DNA of 64,000 nt from Myxococcales bacterium (GCA_020633335.1 JACKDU010000003.1:186001-250000), one strand, 5' to 3'. Positions 24,127 through 34,836 are shown, counted from the stretch's first letter. Program-made: numbers and translations. The notes: generated by a model not told the origin, from the letters alone.

Positions 24127-25062
24127 ATGCGGACAAGATCGCGCAGCGTCGCCCTCCTCGTCGCCCTGACCGCCTGCAGCGGATCCGACGGGGGCGAGAC
24201 CGAGGCCTCGGCCACCGAGGAGGGCAGCAGCGCGTCGGCCCCGACGTCGACGTCGACCTCGCCGACGTCGTCCTCCTCCTCGGCGTCCAGCGACGCGACC
24301 GGCAGCGGCGGCGACACCAGCGGGACCAGCGGCGGCGCCTCGCTCGACAAGTTCTCCTTCTTCGTCACCAGCCTCAAGGCGATGCAGGCGCTCTCCGGCA
24401 GCCAGCTCGGCTTCGGCGGCGATCTCCGCTTCGGCGAGGTGGGCCCTGGCGCGGGCCTCCGCGGCGCCGACAAGATCTGCGCCGCGATCGCCGAGATGAG
24501 CATGCCCGGCAGCGCCGTTAAGGAGTGGCGCGCCTTCCTCAGCGTCGCCGCCGACGAGGACGGCGCCCAGGTCGACGCGATCGATCGGATCGGCGCCGGC
24601 CCCTGGTACGACCGCCTCGGCCGCCTGGTCGCCGCGACCCCGGCCGACCTCCTCCACGATCGACCGCTCGGGGCGGATCCGGCGATCATCAACGACCTGC
24701 CCAACGAGAACGGGGTCCCCAACAAGCAGCCGGATCCCAACATGCCACCCGAGGACAACCACCACGTCCTCACCGGCTCTGACATCCAGGGGCGCCTCTT
24801 CGGGGCCAACGGCACCTGCCTCGACTGGACCAGCGCGATGGGTGATCGCGATCTCGAGGGACGACCGCGGGTCGGGCTCTCGTTCCCCCGCGAGGGCGGC
24901 ATGTTGGAGAGCATGTCGATGAACTGGATCTCGGCGCTGATCGAGGCCGGCTGCGCGCCCGGAGTGACGCTGGTGCCGACGCCCCCGCCCGGGCCGGACG
25001 TCGTCGACGTCGGCAGCGGCGGGGGCTACGGCGCGATCTACTGCTTCGCGCTGACGCCGTGA
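24127..25062 (+). CDS. Predicted lipoprotein of unknown function
   Basis: 311 aa. Lipobox ALTAC (Cys17), then about 55 residues of Ser/Thr/Gly linker. The globular part starts at FSFFVTSLKAMQALSGS and includes LRGADKICAAIAEMSMPGSAVKEWRAFLS and CLDWTSAM...RVGLSFPREGG...MNWISALIEAGCAPG, ending in GYGAIYCFALTP. The pattern of a secreted domain with ADKIC...WRAFLS...W.S and terminal YCF resembles DUF1554/C-type-lectin-fold proteins, but I am not sure of the family. The ATG at 24127 is chosen because of TATCGT 7 nt upstream and the Arg-rich n-region. Confidence 0.65.
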   Translation: MRTRSRSVALLVALTACSGSDGGETEASATEEGSSASAPTSTSTSPTSSSSSASSDATGSGGDTSGTSGGASLDKFSFFVTSLKAMQALSGSQLGFGGDLRFGEVGPGAGLRGADKICAAIAEMSMPGSAVKEWRAFLSVAADEDGAQVDAIDRIGAGPWYDRLGRLVAATPADLLHDRPLGADPAIINDLPNENGVPNKQPDPNMPPEDNHHVLTGSDIQGRLFGANGTCLDWTSAMGDRDLEGRPRVGLSFPREGGMLESMSMNWISALIEAGCAPGVTLVPTPPPGPDVVDVGSGGGYGAIYCFALTP

Positions 25063-25131
25063 GCGTCGCTGCGCCGCTGCGCCCCTGGAGCGCGCACCTC
25101 GGGGCGGCTGGAGCCGCCGTCCGCCAGCGGG

Positions 25132-25137
25132 TATCCT
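25132..25137 (+). promoter_or_regulatory. -10-like TATCCT of the fumarase gene
   Basis: GGTATCCT, ending 8 nt before the ATG at 25146. Confidence 0.5.
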
Positions 25138-25145
25138 CCCGGGCC

Positions 25146-26786
<1,641 letters not shown>

Positions 26787-26809
26787 CGATCGCTGCGCAT
26801 GAGGGCCGC

Positions 26810-27988
26810 GTGACGGCGATCGAGCCAAACTTCGTCGAGACGCTCCTCAGCATGTCGGAGAGCGATGTTCTCGACTTCAAGCAGGCTCAGTACCCGTTCG
26901 CGGGGGCGACCGTCGAGCAGAAGAGCGAGCTTGTTAAGGACATCCTCGCGTTCGCCAACGCCTGGAAGACGGGTGATGCCCACATTGTCATCGGCGCCAG
27001 AGAGAATCCCGGCGGAAGGGCGATCGTGACCGGGATCGATGCTCACCTCGACGACTCCCGAGTGCAGCAACTCGTGAACGAGAAGACGAACGTGCCCGTC
27101 GCCTTCGTGTACCTCGAACTCGAAGTCGAGGGCAAGACTATTGCCATTATTCGCGTGAAGCGGGAGCAGCAGCGCCCGATCTTCTTGAGGAAGGCGTTCG
27201 GCCGGTTGCAGCCGAACGTCGTGTACATCCGTCGTGGGAGCAGCACGGTCCCCGCTGCTCCCGACGAGATCGCTCGCATGGGCGAATCGGCCGTCCGTGC
27301 CCGCCAGAACCCCGCTCTCGAGGTGGAGCTCGCAGAACCGGTGTCCCGTACTTTTCGAGGACGTCAGGTGACGCTCTCGTGCAAGGTCCTGACCGAACGT
27401 CCATCACCGCCGCCGATCTCCAAAGAGATTGAGGCTCTCTTCTCGAAGTTGCCGCTTGTCGCGCTTCCGAGCCTTCGCCTGCCCTCCATGCCGTCGTTCG
27501 TCCGGCCCGGGCCAGACCCGGAGAAGCTGGCGTTCTATAGAAAGGAGCTTGGGCTCCTGCGCCCGCTCGGATTCTGCGTTCGGAACGTTGGAGAGGTGCT
27601 CGCGGAGGACGTTCGCGTGGTTCTGGAAGTTCCGAAGCAGGAGGGGATCCGGGTCGTCGATGTGCTGCCTGCAGACCCGCGGGCGTGGAGTCCGATCGTC
27701 CCCAACTTCGGCGTAGACGCGACCCGACGGGCTCGGGCTACGGCCGTAGAAGACCAGGAGGCTGCGACGAAGGTCGTTGCCTGTCTGGGAAAGATCCAGC
27801 CGGGTGACACCGTATGGAGCGAACCGTTTTGGATCGGTAGCACAGTTGGCTGCGAGCTCTCGCTCAGCGCCCGTGTTCTTGGCGACAATATCCCCGTCGT
27901 GATCGATGTGCCCATAGCGATCAGGCTCGACATTGTGGAGGGCTATTTCGATGACGGGGAGGATTCCGCTGCAGAAGCCCGAGATTGA
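26810..27988 (+). CDS. AlbA_2 (Schlafen-like) domain protein
   Basis: 392 aa from a GTG with GAGGG 4 nt upstream. The N-terminal ~150 residues fit the AlbA_2/Schlafen DNA-binding domain (PF04326): SESDVLDFKQAQYPF, ELVKDILAFANAWKTGDAHIV, IGARENPGG and IIRVKREQQRPIFL...VVYIRRGSSTVPA. The C-terminal half has no recognised motif; it looks like a mixed beta region. AlbA_2 proteins are often annotated as regulators or ATP-binding proteins and occur near mobile and defence genes. Codon use differs clearly from neighbours: many A/T third positions (ATT, TTG, TAT, CGT), so lower GC. This suggests recent horizontal acquisition. No transposase or att site flanks it. Confidence 0.75.
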   Translation: MTAIEPNFVETLLSMSESDVLDFKQAQYPFAGATVEQKSELVKDILAFANAWKTGDAHIVIGARENPGGRAIVTGIDAHLDDSRVQQLVNEKTNVPVAFVYLELEVEGKTIAIIRVKREQQRPIFLRKAFGRLQPNVVYIRRGSSTVPAAPDEIARMGESAVRARQNPALEVELAEPVSRTFRGRQVTLSCKVLTERPSPPPISKEIEALFSKLPLVALPSLRLPSMPSFVRPGPDPEKLAFYRKELGLLRPLGFCVRNVGEVLAEDVRVVLEVPKQEGIRVVDVLPADPRAWSPIVPNFGVDATRRARATAVEDQEAATKVVACLGKIQPGDTVWSEPFWIGSTVGCELSLSARVLGDNIPVVIDVPIAIRLDIVEGYFDDGEDSAAEARD

Positions 27989-28151
27989 TGTTGTGCCCGC
28001 CTCGGGCAGAGGCGCTCTGCGAGCGGCGGCGCCCGCATTCTCGTCGCGCGACTGCGCACGGGTGACCTCGCATACGAATGGCACTTGGTCGTCTTCGCGC
28101 CTCGAAGGCCCAAGGCTTCGGCGAGGTCAGCGAGCCGGCGTCGTTCGCTGC

Positions 28152-28157
28152 TAGCCT
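28152..28157 (+). promoter_or_regulatory. -10-like TAGCCT of the 28166 lipoprotein gene
   Basis: CTGCTAGCCT, ending 8 nt before the ATG at 28166. Confidence 0.55.
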
Positions 28158-28165
28158 GGTCGACG

Positions 28166-29542
28166 ATGTCCCCTCTGCGCGCTCCTCTTGTCTTGATCGG
28201 CTCCTTCATCGCGGTCGCCCTCGCCGGCTGCGGCGACGACTCGTCCTCCACCTCCGACACCACCGGCGCGAGCGAGAGCGGCGGCACCTCGTCGACCAGC
28301 GGCGCCAGCGGATCGGCGAGCGCCACGAGCACCGACACCACGACCGACACCACGGGCGGGAGCGCCACGGCCACGGGCACGAGCTCCAGCTCGAGCACCA
28401 GCGCCGCCGAGACCACCACCGCGACCAGCGGCACCACCGCGTCGACGGCGACCACGGCCGCGACCGACACCACCACCGGCGGCGCCAGCGAGTGCGGCAA
28501 CGGGATCGTCGAGGCCGGCGAGGAGTGCGACGACGGTAACCTCATCGACGGCGACGGCTGCGAGGCGACCTGCCAGATCGGCGACCTCCTCTGCGGCAAC
28601 AGCGTCCTCGATCCCGGCGAGACCTGCGACGACGGCAACAGCGACCCCGACGACGGCTGCTCCGCGGCCTGCGTCAGCGAGTGCGGCTACCTCTGCCTGG
28701 AGCTCGGCAAGGCCTGCGTCTCGGGCTTCCACGCGGTCCAGTGCGCCTCCCCGGGGCCGCCCTTCGGCCAGGCGAGCCCGGTCGGCAACACCTGCCAGCT
28801 CGCGACCCTCTCGGTCGACGGCCAGTACATCGCCCTCAGCCCGGGGATCACGATCGACGGCCAGCCGCGCCACCTCGACGCGATGTACACCGACCCGAGC
28901 AACGCGGTCTTCGGCTTCGCCGGCAACACCGAGGACATCGCCTCGGGGAGCCACCTGGTCGCGGTCGACACCGCCACCGGCGAGCTGACCTCGGTCGGCC
29001 CGGACCTCAAGATCTGGGTGATGGGCGCGGCGATGAACGACGACGGCGAGCTCTGGGTGACCGTCTTCGACACCTACGAGCGCAACCAGAACACCCAGGT
29101 GCGGATCGCCCAGGTCAACCCGGTCTCGGGCGAGATCATCAAGGGCCCCACCGTCCTCACCGAGAACGGCGAGCCGGTGATGGTCTGGTCGACCCACGTC
29201 AGCGACGTCGCCTTCCGCTACGACGGCGCGATGTTCATCTCGGCCAACGAGCCCGGTCCGCCGCCGCCCGAGCCCCTCAGCCGCTACCTCGAGGTCGACC
29301 GCGCGACCGCCAAGGTGCTCTCCGCGGTCGACGGCCCGAACGACATCTACGCCGCCGGCATCGTCTTCATCGGCGCCGAGGAGCAGATCGTGGCGATGGA
29401 CATCCGCGGCGAGGACGACATCTTCATCCTCGATCTCTCGATGCCGCCGACGCTCAACCAATCGCTCCTCTACCCCGACCCGATCCCGACCAACAGCGGG
29501 ACCGCGGACCTCGCGGGGTGCTCGAAGCTCGAGCCGCAGTAG
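28166..29542 (+). CDS. Lipoprotein with DUF4215 Cys-rich repeats and a C-terminal propeller-like domain
   Basis: 458 aa. Lipobox LAGC (Cys22), about 85 residues of Ser/Thr/Gly/Ala linker, then two DUF4215 repeats (CGNGIVEAGEECDDGNLIDGD and CGNSVLDPGETCDDGNSDPDD) ending in a CVSECGYLCLELGKAC segment. The rest (about 240 residues) has repeated short beta motifs (RHLDAMYTDP, HLVAVDTATGELTSVG, YLEVDRATAKVLSAVDG), suggesting a beta-propeller-like fold. DUF4215 repeats are disulfide-rich modules abundant in myxobacterial surface proteins. TAGCCT is 8 nt before the ATG. Specific role unknown. Confidence 0.78.
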   Translation: MSPLRAPLVLIGSFIAVALAGCGDDSSSTSDTTGASESGGTSSTSGASGSASATSTDTTTDTTGGSATATGTSSSSSTSAAETTTATSGTTASTATTAATDTTTGGASECGNGIVEAGEECDDGNLIDGDGCEATCQIGDLLCGNSVLDPGETCDDGNSDPDDGCSAACVSECGYLCLELGKACVSGFHAVQCASPGPPFGQASPVGNTCQLATLSVDGQYIALSPGITIDGQPRHLDAMYTDPSNAVFGFAGNTEDIASGSHLVAVDTATGELTSVGPDLKIWVMGAAMNDDGELWVTVFDTYERNQNTQVRIAQVNPVSGEIIKGPTVLTENGEPVMVWSTHVSDVAFRYDGAMFISANEPGPPPPEPLSRYLEVDRATAKVLSAVDGPNDIYAAGIVFIGAEEQIVAMDIRGEDDIFILDLSMPPTLNQSLLYPDPIPTNSGTADLAGCSKLEPQ

Positions 29543-29555
29543 GGCCAAAACGAAA

Positions 29556-29583
29556 GCGGCGGCGCTCCGGAGGGCGCCGCCGC
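29556..29583. terminator. Intrinsic terminator between convergent genes
   Basis: Stem GCGGCGGCG (29556-29564) with CGCCGCCGC (29575-29583), inner CTCC/GGAG. On the minus strand it is followed by a T-rich run (TTTCGTTTT), so it best terminates the peptide transporter gene; it may also serve the plus strand. Confidence 0.7.
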
Positions 29584-29610
29584 GGCTCGTCGCGCGCTCG
29601 CGCGCTCGGT

Positions 29611-31122
29611 CTACTTCACCCCGTGCATCAGCTTGTTGAAGGGCTTGTTGAGGAGGAGCACCAGGAGGCCGACGCCGGCGATCGCGTAGGCGAAGTTGGC
29701 GTAGACGCCGACGTAGGCCTCCATCACCTGCTGCGCGCTCTCGGCCCCAGCGCCCCCCTCGCCCTCGCCGCCGGTGAGCTTGGCGATCTGGCCGCCGACG
29801 AAGTTGGCGCCGGCGAAGGAGAGGAACCAGGCCCCCATGACGCTCGCCCCCATCCCGGCGGGCGCGAGCTTGGTGACCATCGAGAGGCCGATCGGCGAGA
29901 GGAAGAGCTCGCCGGTGGTGTGGAAGAGGTAGAGGAGCGAGAGGAAGATCAGCGGCACCTTGAAGTCGCCGCCGGCCATGCTCGCGCCGATCACCAGCAT
30001 GTAGAAGCCGAGCGCGAGCTGGAGGAAGGCGAGGCCGAACTTGATCGGGATGTTCGGGTTGACCCCGCGCTCGTCGAGGCGGACCCACATCTTGGCGAAG
30101 ATCGAGCCGAAGAGGATGATGAAGAAGGGGTTGAAGAACTGGGTGTTCTCCGCCGGCATCTCCCAGCCGCCGATCATCCGGTCGACCGCGCGGTCGGCGA
30201 AGAGCGTCAGGCTGGTGCCGGCCTGCTCGAAGAGCGCCCACCAGAGGACGTTGAGGAGCATGAAGATGAAGAGGGCGATCGTCCGGTGGATCTGGACCCG
30301 ACCGGCGTTGACCGACGCCTGCATGAGCGAGACCCCGACCAGGGCCGCGACGCCGAGGAGGAGCCAGCCGACCACCCCCGAGTTGGTCAGCAGGAAGTAG
30401 AGCGCCGGCGCGATCCCGAAGGAGGCGAGGACGGTCGCGTGCCAGGGGCTCAGGGGGCCGAAGCGCGGGCTGTCGAGGTAGGCGGGATCGGGCGGGAGCC
30501 CCTTGCCCTCGAGGCGGCCGCGGCCGACGACGAACTGGGCGAGGCCGGCGAGCATCCCGAGGCCGGCGAGGCCGAAGCCGATCTCGCGGCCGTAGGTCGC
30601 GCCGACCCAGGCGCAGACCGTGGTCGCCAGGAAGGCGCCGATGTTGATCCCGATGTAGAAGATCGTGAAGCCCGAGTCCTTGAGGTGGGGCTTGTCGCTG
30701 TAGAGCTCGCCGACGATCGACGAGATGTTGGCCTTGAAGTAGCCGTTGCCGACGATGATCAGGGCCATGCCGATGTAGAGGAGCGTGGTCGCGAGATCGA
30801 CCCCGCCGCCGACGAACTTGTGGCCGATCAGCGTAAACTCGCCGATCGCCATCATGATGCCGCCGAGGATCACGGCCCGCTGGTAGCCGAGGAGGCGGTC
30901 CGCGAGCTTTCCGCCGATCACCGGCGCGGCGTAGACCAGGGCGGTGTAGGCCCCATAGATCCCGAACGCCGCCTTGTCACCCATGAGGAGCGACTCCACC
31001 AGGTAGAGCGTCAACATGGTGCGCATGCCGTAGTAGCAGAAGCGCTCCCACATCTCGGCGAGGAAGAGGACCATGAGGCCCCTGGGGTGGGTCGGTGCGA
31101 CGTTCGTCGAAGTGGTGCTCAC
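29611..31122 (-). CDS. POT/PTR2-family proton-dependent oligopeptide transporter
   Basis: 503 aa with about 14 hydrophobic segments. Family motifs: FLAEMWERFCYYGMRTML near the N-terminus (the ExxERFxYY-type motif that couples protons and peptide binding), GAYTALVYAAPVIGGKLADR, GNGYFKANISSIVGELY and FTIFYIGINIGAFL. Imports di- and tripeptides with protons across the inner membrane. The GTG at 31122 has a GGAGA site 6 nt upstream. It stands alone between a DUF4215 lipoprotein gene and a convergent lipoprotein gene. Peptide import fits a bacterivorous, proteolytic lifestyle, but that link is inference. Confidence 0.92.
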   Translation of the reverse strand: MSTTSTNVAPTHPRGLMVLFLAEMWERFCYYGMRTMLTLYLVESLLMGDKAAFGIYGAYTALVYAAPVIGGKLADRLLGYQRAVILGGIMMAIGEFTLIGHKFVGGGVDLATTLLYIGMALIIVGNGYFKANISSIVGELYSDKPHLKDSGFTIFYIGINIGAFLATTVCAWVGATYGREIGFGLAGLGMLAGLAQFVVGRGRLEGKGLPPDPAYLDSPRFGPLSPWHATVLASFGIAPALYFLLTNSGVVGWLLLGVAALVGVSLMQASVNAGRVQIHRTIALFIFMLLNVLWWALFEQAGTSLTLFADRAVDRMIGGWEMPAENTQFFNPFFIILFGSIFAKMWVRLDERGVNPNIPIKFGLAFLQLALGFYMLVIGASMAGGDFKVPLIFLSLLYLFHTTGELFLSPIGLSMVTKLAPAGMGASVMGAWFLSFAGANFVGGQIAKLTGGEGEGGAGAESAQQVMEAYVGVYANFAYAIAGVGLLVLLLNKPFNKLMHGVK

Positions 31123-31233
31123 GGTGTCTCCAGGGCTCGATTCGGCGATTGCGCCGACCAGGCAACGTACCGCTGGCGGCGCGCCGGCGTCAACGAAGGT
31201 CGGCGCCGACGCGCCGTCGTTGGACCGGTCCGC

Positions 31234-31249
31234 GGGCGCCCCAGGGCGC
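31234..31249 (-). terminator. Weak candidate terminator hairpin downstream of the 31371 gene
   Basis: GGCGCC-CCAG-GGCGCC inverted repeat between two minus-strand genes. There is no T-run, so this is only a possibility. The rest of 31123-31370 holds nothing recognised. Confidence 0.3.
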
Positions 31250-31370
31250 CGCGTCGGGGCCCTCGCCAGACCTCGGGGTCAGGGATCGCCGGGGTCGGCC
31301 GGCGCCACCGCGTCGGGGCGCCAGTGCTCCGACCCGTCGCGTCGATCCGTCTCGCGCCCGGTCGGAGCGC

Positions 31371-32522
31371 CTAGAGGCAGCCGTTCTGCGTGCACTCGCA
31401 GAGCGAGTCGCCGTCGGGCACGAGGTTGAGGCTGTTGAGCGAGGAGGCGCAGGTGACCGTGCCGCTGTTGCGGCCGCACTTGAAGTTGACCCCCTGGCAG
31501 ACCTGGTTGCCGCTGTTGCACTGGAGGTCGCAGGTCCCCTCGGAGCCGCAATTGACGGTCGCCATCTGGCAGCTCCCGCTCTTCCCGCACTTGATCGTGC
31601 AGCCCTCCTCCGGGCAGTTGAGCTGGGCGCTCGCGCAGGCGTCGATGCCGTCGCAGGTGATCTCGCAGGGCCAGCCCGGCGGGCAGGTGACGCTCTCGTT
31701 CTTGCACTTGTTGTTGCCGAGGCAGTTGATCCGGCAGAGGTCGCCGGCGCAGCCGCCCGTGCACGCGGCCGGGCAGTCGCCGAGGGTCGGCACCGGGTTG
31801 TTGCCGCACGCGCAGAGCGAGGTGTTGAGGCCGCAGTCGAAGTCGCAGGTCAGGGTGCCGGCCGGGAAGCCGAGGCTCGAGCACTTCGCGCCCGCGAGGT
31901 CGTCGCCCTCGCACTCCTCCTGGCCGACGTGGAGGAAGCCGTCGCCGCAGGAGGCGGCCTTGCAGGTGTCGAGGCAGGCGTCGGTGTTGTCGGCGTTGCC
32001 GTCGTCGCACTCCTCGGCGCCCTCGACCACGCCGTTGCCGCAGGCGACCAGCTTGCACTCGTTGGAGCAGGCGTCGTCCTCGTTTTTGTTGCCGTCGTCG
32101 CACTCCTCGACGCCGCTCTGGACGACGCCGTCGCCGCAGGAGGCGGCCGCGCAATTGCTCAGGCAGGCGTCGGTGTCCTCGCTGTTGCCGTCGTCGCACT
32201 CCTCGACGCCGCTCTGGACGAAGCCGTCGCCGCAGGAGGCCTGCTGGCAGGTGCTCAGGCAGGCGTCAGTGTCGTCGGCGTTGCCGTCGTCGCAGGCCTC
32301 GCCGGGGTCGAGCTTGCCGTCGCCGCAGGTCGCCGGGACGTCGGTCGTCGAGGTCGTCTGGGCCGAGGTCGAGGTCGCGGTCGCGGTCGCGGAGGTCGTC
32401 GAGGTCTCGGTGGTGGCGACGGTCGAGCCGCCCTCGCTCCCACCGAAGCCGGGGGTCGGCTCGATGCACGAGGTCGCGAAGAGGGTGGAGACGCCGAGGA
32501 GGACGCGAGCGAGTCGAGTCAC
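31371..32522 (-). CDS. Lipoprotein with five or more DUF4215 Cys-rich repeats
   Basis: 383 aa from a GTG. Lipobox FATSC (Cys19), a short Thr/Ser/Ala linker, then consecutive repeats of about 33 residues: CGDGKLDPGEACDDGNADD, CGDGFVQSGVEECDDGNSED, CGDGVVQSGVEECDDGNKNE, CGNGVVEGAEECDDGNADN and CGDGFLHVGQEECEGDD, a Cys-rich bridge (CDFDCGLNTSLCACG) and a C-terminal Cys-rich domain with about 20 further cysteines (for example CGRNSGTVTCASSL). It is probably a disulfide-stabilised surface protein. TAAGAT ends 6 nt before the GTG. Confidence 0.78.
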   Translation of the reverse strand: MTRLARVLLGVSTLFATSCIEPTPGFGGSEGGSTVATTETSTTSATATATSTSAQTTSTTDVPATCGDGKLDPGEACDDGNADDTDACLSTCQQASCGDGFVQSGVEECDDGNSEDTDACLSNCAAASCGDGVVQSGVEECDDGNKNEDDACSNECKLVACGNGVVEGAEECDDGNADNTDACLDTCKAASCGDGFLHVGQEECEGDDLAGAKCSSLGFPAGTLTCDFDCGLNTSLCACGNNPVPTLGDCPAACTGGCAGDLCRINCLGNNKCKNESVTCPPGWPCEITCDGIDACASAQLNCPEEGCTIKCGKSGSCQMATVNCGSEGTCDLQCNSGNQVCQGVNFKCGRNSGTVTCASSLNSLNLVPDGDSLCECTQNGCL

Positions 32523-32528
32523 CGGGGG

Positions 32529-32534
32529 ATCTTA
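32529..32534 (-). promoter_or_regulatory. -10-like TAAGAT of the 32522 gene
   Basis: On the minus strand, ending 6 nt before the GTG start codon. Confidence 0.5.
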
Positions 32535-32725
32535 CACGGTGGAGCGCCGACGGGAGGCCGACGGGGTCGTTTCCGGCCGCAGGGCGCTCTGCCGACGACG
32601 AGGGGGGGCAGGGACCCGAGGGCGGCCCTGCAGCCGCTGCGCTCGAGTCCCTGCGGGCTGACCTCGTGGCGGCGCGCAGACGCCTGCGCGCCGGCCTGCG
32701 CTCCGCCGGCTCCGCGCGCTCCTCG

Positions 32726-33688
32726 TCAGCCCGGGGCGTGGCGCTCGGCGAAGGCGCGGCCGCGGCTCACGAAGCCGACCCTCACACCTGTCCGATCGAG
32801 CATGTCCGCGATGACCACGAGCGGCTCGCAGAGGACCAGGAGGGGGCGGCGGAGGGTGAGCTGGGGGTAGCTCGAGGTCGCGTGGCCGACCAGGAGGAGC
32901 GCCCAGCCGAGGAGCTGGCCGCCGAGGATCACCCGCCCGCTCCACCAGGCGACGCCGACGACGATGCTGATGATCATCAGGTTGATCGCCACCACCCGGA
33001 GGAGCGCCCGGCGGGGGCCTCGGCCGAGGAGCAGGTAGGTGACGAAGGCGCTCTCCCAGAACTCGTCGAGCGGCGGGAGCTCGCTCTGGGCCGGGATCAG
33101 CGAGCTGCCTGGGGACGCCGGAGGGGGCGCGCCGACCTCGATCACGCCGCCGCGGATCAGGGCCTGCAGCGGCTTCAGGCGGTCGAAGGCCTCGTCGATC
33201 GGCGGCACCAGATCGATCACCTGGACCCCGTCGCCGACCGCCTCCGCGAGCTCGCGAGAGACGTCGTCGAGCTCGTCGAGCGGCGCCCCGGGGGCGAGCC
33301 TCAGGGTGTTCGCCGGGCGGAGCTCGCCGGAGCGGGCGAGCCACTCGTCGCGCCGCCGGGCCGACTCCATCAGCAGGCGCTGCGGCGAGATGTGGACGAC
33401 GGGCGGCTCCTCGGAGGAGCGGAAGCGGGCGACGAAGGTCCCCTCGTCGGCCATCGCCAGGCGGTAGACCGCGTCGGCGCCGACCGTGCCGGCGCACTCG
33501 GCCCGGACGACCTCGCGATCCTGGAACCACACGGTGCCGTCGCCGACGTCGGTCTCGAAGTCGATCGTGCTCGACTTCGCGGCCATCTCCAGGGTCTGGA
33601 AGAGGTCGCCGATCGAGACGTCGGCGAGCGAGCCGGCGAAGCGGGTACGGGTCGCGCTCCCGTCGATCTCCTTGTCCTTCGTCGCCAT
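32726..33688 (-). CDS. DUF4388 (PATAN-like) protein with C-terminal membrane segments
   Basis: 320 aa. The N-terminal ~110 residues fit DUF4388: RFAGSLADVSIGDLFQTLEMAAKSSTIDFET followed by GTVWFQDREVVRAECAGTVGADAVYRL. DUF4388/PATAN domains are common in myxobacterial signalling and polarity proteins. Two to three hydrophobic segments near the C-terminus (about 225-285) place it in the inner membrane, with the DUF4388 part probably cytoplasmic. The ATG lies 9 nt after the stop of the PEGA-protein gene, so the two form an operon. TAGACG overlaps that junction and could be an internal promoter. Confidence 0.72.
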   Translation of the reverse strand: MATKDKEIDGSATRTRFAGSLADVSIGDLFQTLEMAAKSSTIDFETDVGDGTVWFQDREVVRAECAGTVGADAVYRLAMADEGTFVARFRSSEEPPVVHISPQRLLMESARRRDEWLARSGELRPANTLRLAPGAPLDELDDVSRELAEAVGDGVQVIDLVPPIDEAFDRLKPLQALIRGGVIEVGAPPPASPGSSLIPAQSELPPLDEFWESAFVTYLLLGRGPRRALLRVVAINLMIISIVVGVAWWSGRVILGGQLLGWALLLVGHATSSYPQLTLRRPLLVLCEPLVVIADMLDRTGVRVGFVSRGRAFAERHAPG

Positions 33689-33697
33689 GCGTCGCGT

Positions 33698-34750
33698 CTA
33701 GAATCGACCCGAGAGGGTCAGCCCCTGCGGATTGGGGCTCAGCCGCAGGCTCGCGGTCGCGGACTTCTTGCCGCCGCCGCTGCGCCGGCGATCGACGACG
33801 ACCAGGGCGACGCCGGTGCCCGCCAGGGCGACGCCGGCCGCGAGGCCGGCGATCCCGACGCCGAGGGTGTTGTACTGGTAGCGGCAGCGGCCCATCGCGT
33901 CGACGTCGGCGCCGTCGCAGGCGTTGCGGTAGGGGCGACCGTCGAGGGCGAGGAGGGCGACGCCGCTGACGAGCGCGGTCCCGCCGGCGCCGATCAGCGC
34001 CCAGCCGACCGGCGAGAGCACCGACGACGTCCGCCCGGACGAGGCGACGAGGGCGATCGAGAGGGGAGCAGGGGGCGACTCGGGGTCGATCGTGACGGTG
34101 GTCGCCTGGTCGACGTAGCCCTCCTTCTTGATCTCGACGCGGTGCTCGCCGGCGTCGAGCTCCTGGTCGAAGGGCGTGGTCCCGACGATCGCGCCGTCGA
34201 CGAAGACCATCGCTCCGCTCGGCTCGCTGGTGATCGTCAGCTTCGGCGGCGGCGTCGGAGGAGCGAGCGGTTTGAGCTCGGCGACCAGCTCGGCGGCCAC
34301 GCCCGCGGCCGCCTCCTCGACCTCGGGCATCGAGCAGATCGGGCAGCTCGCCTGACGCGTCGCCACCAGGCGGCCGGTGCCGCCCTCGTGGAGCTCGAGG
34401 GTCAGCTCGTAGTTGCGTTCCGCCATCAGGATCTGCCCGCCGATCACGTAGTCGACGCCCGCCTCGCGGGCGAGGACCGACGCGCAGGTGTCGTCGGTGC
34501 AGGGTCCGGGGGCGCTCTCCGGCGGCTCGGTGACGCGCACGCCGCGGTCGCTGAGGGCGCGGAGGACCGCCCGATGGATCACCTCTTCGACGTCCGCGGA
34601 GGCGTCGCCGGCGAGGACAAGCTTGTCGAGGGTGGCGCTACCGGGCGCCGTCCCGGGCTCGAGGATCAGGCTCATTCGAGTCGGCCGCGCGTCGGAGAGC
34701 GCCGGGACCGAGAAGATGAGCGTACACACGAGCCATCGCGGCACACGCAT
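33698..34750 (-). CDS. PEGA-domain envelope protein
   Basis: 350 aa. A signal-peptide-like start MRVPRWLVCTLIFSVPALSDA, an N-terminal domain of about 170 residues with paired cysteines (CTDDTC, CPIC), a PEGA domain (LTITSEPSGAMVFVDGAIVG...GEHRVEIKKEGY), then two hydrophobic segments (about 258-315) and a basic tail. PEGA domains are surface-layer-type beta modules thought to bind peptidoglycan or other envelope material. The ATG at 34750 was chosen over an upstream in-frame start because TATGGT lies 7 nt before it and it begins the signal peptide. Operon with the DUF4388 gene. Confidence 0.78.
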   Translation of the reverse strand: MRVPRWLVCTLIFSVPALSDARPTRMSLILEPGTAPGSATLDKLVLAGDASADVEEVIHRAVLRALSDRGVRVTEPPESAPGPCTDDTCASVLAREAGVDYVIGGQILMAERNYELTLELHEGGTGRLVATRQASCPICSMPEVEEAAAGVAAELVAELKPLAPPTPPPKLTITSEPSGAMVFVDGAIVGTTPFDQELDAGEHRVEIKKEGYVDQATTVTIDPESPPAPLSIALVASSGRTSSVLSPVGWALIGAGGTALVSGVALLALDGRPYRNACDGADVDAMGRCRYQYNTLGVGIAGLAAGVALAGTGVALVVVDRRRSGGGKKSATASLRLSPNPQGLTLSGRF

Positions 34751-34757
34751 GGTCGGT

Positions 34758-34763
34758 ACCATA
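34758..34763 (-). promoter_or_regulatory. -10-like TATGGT of the PEGA/DUF4388 operon
   Basis: On the minus strand, ending 7 nt before the ATG at 34750. Confidence 0.5.
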
Positions 34764-34836
34764 CCAGAACTGAGCGTCGACAAGGTGGGGCCAAAAGCGG
34801 GGTGGATGCGTGTTACACTGCGCGCCCCAAGGCTTG

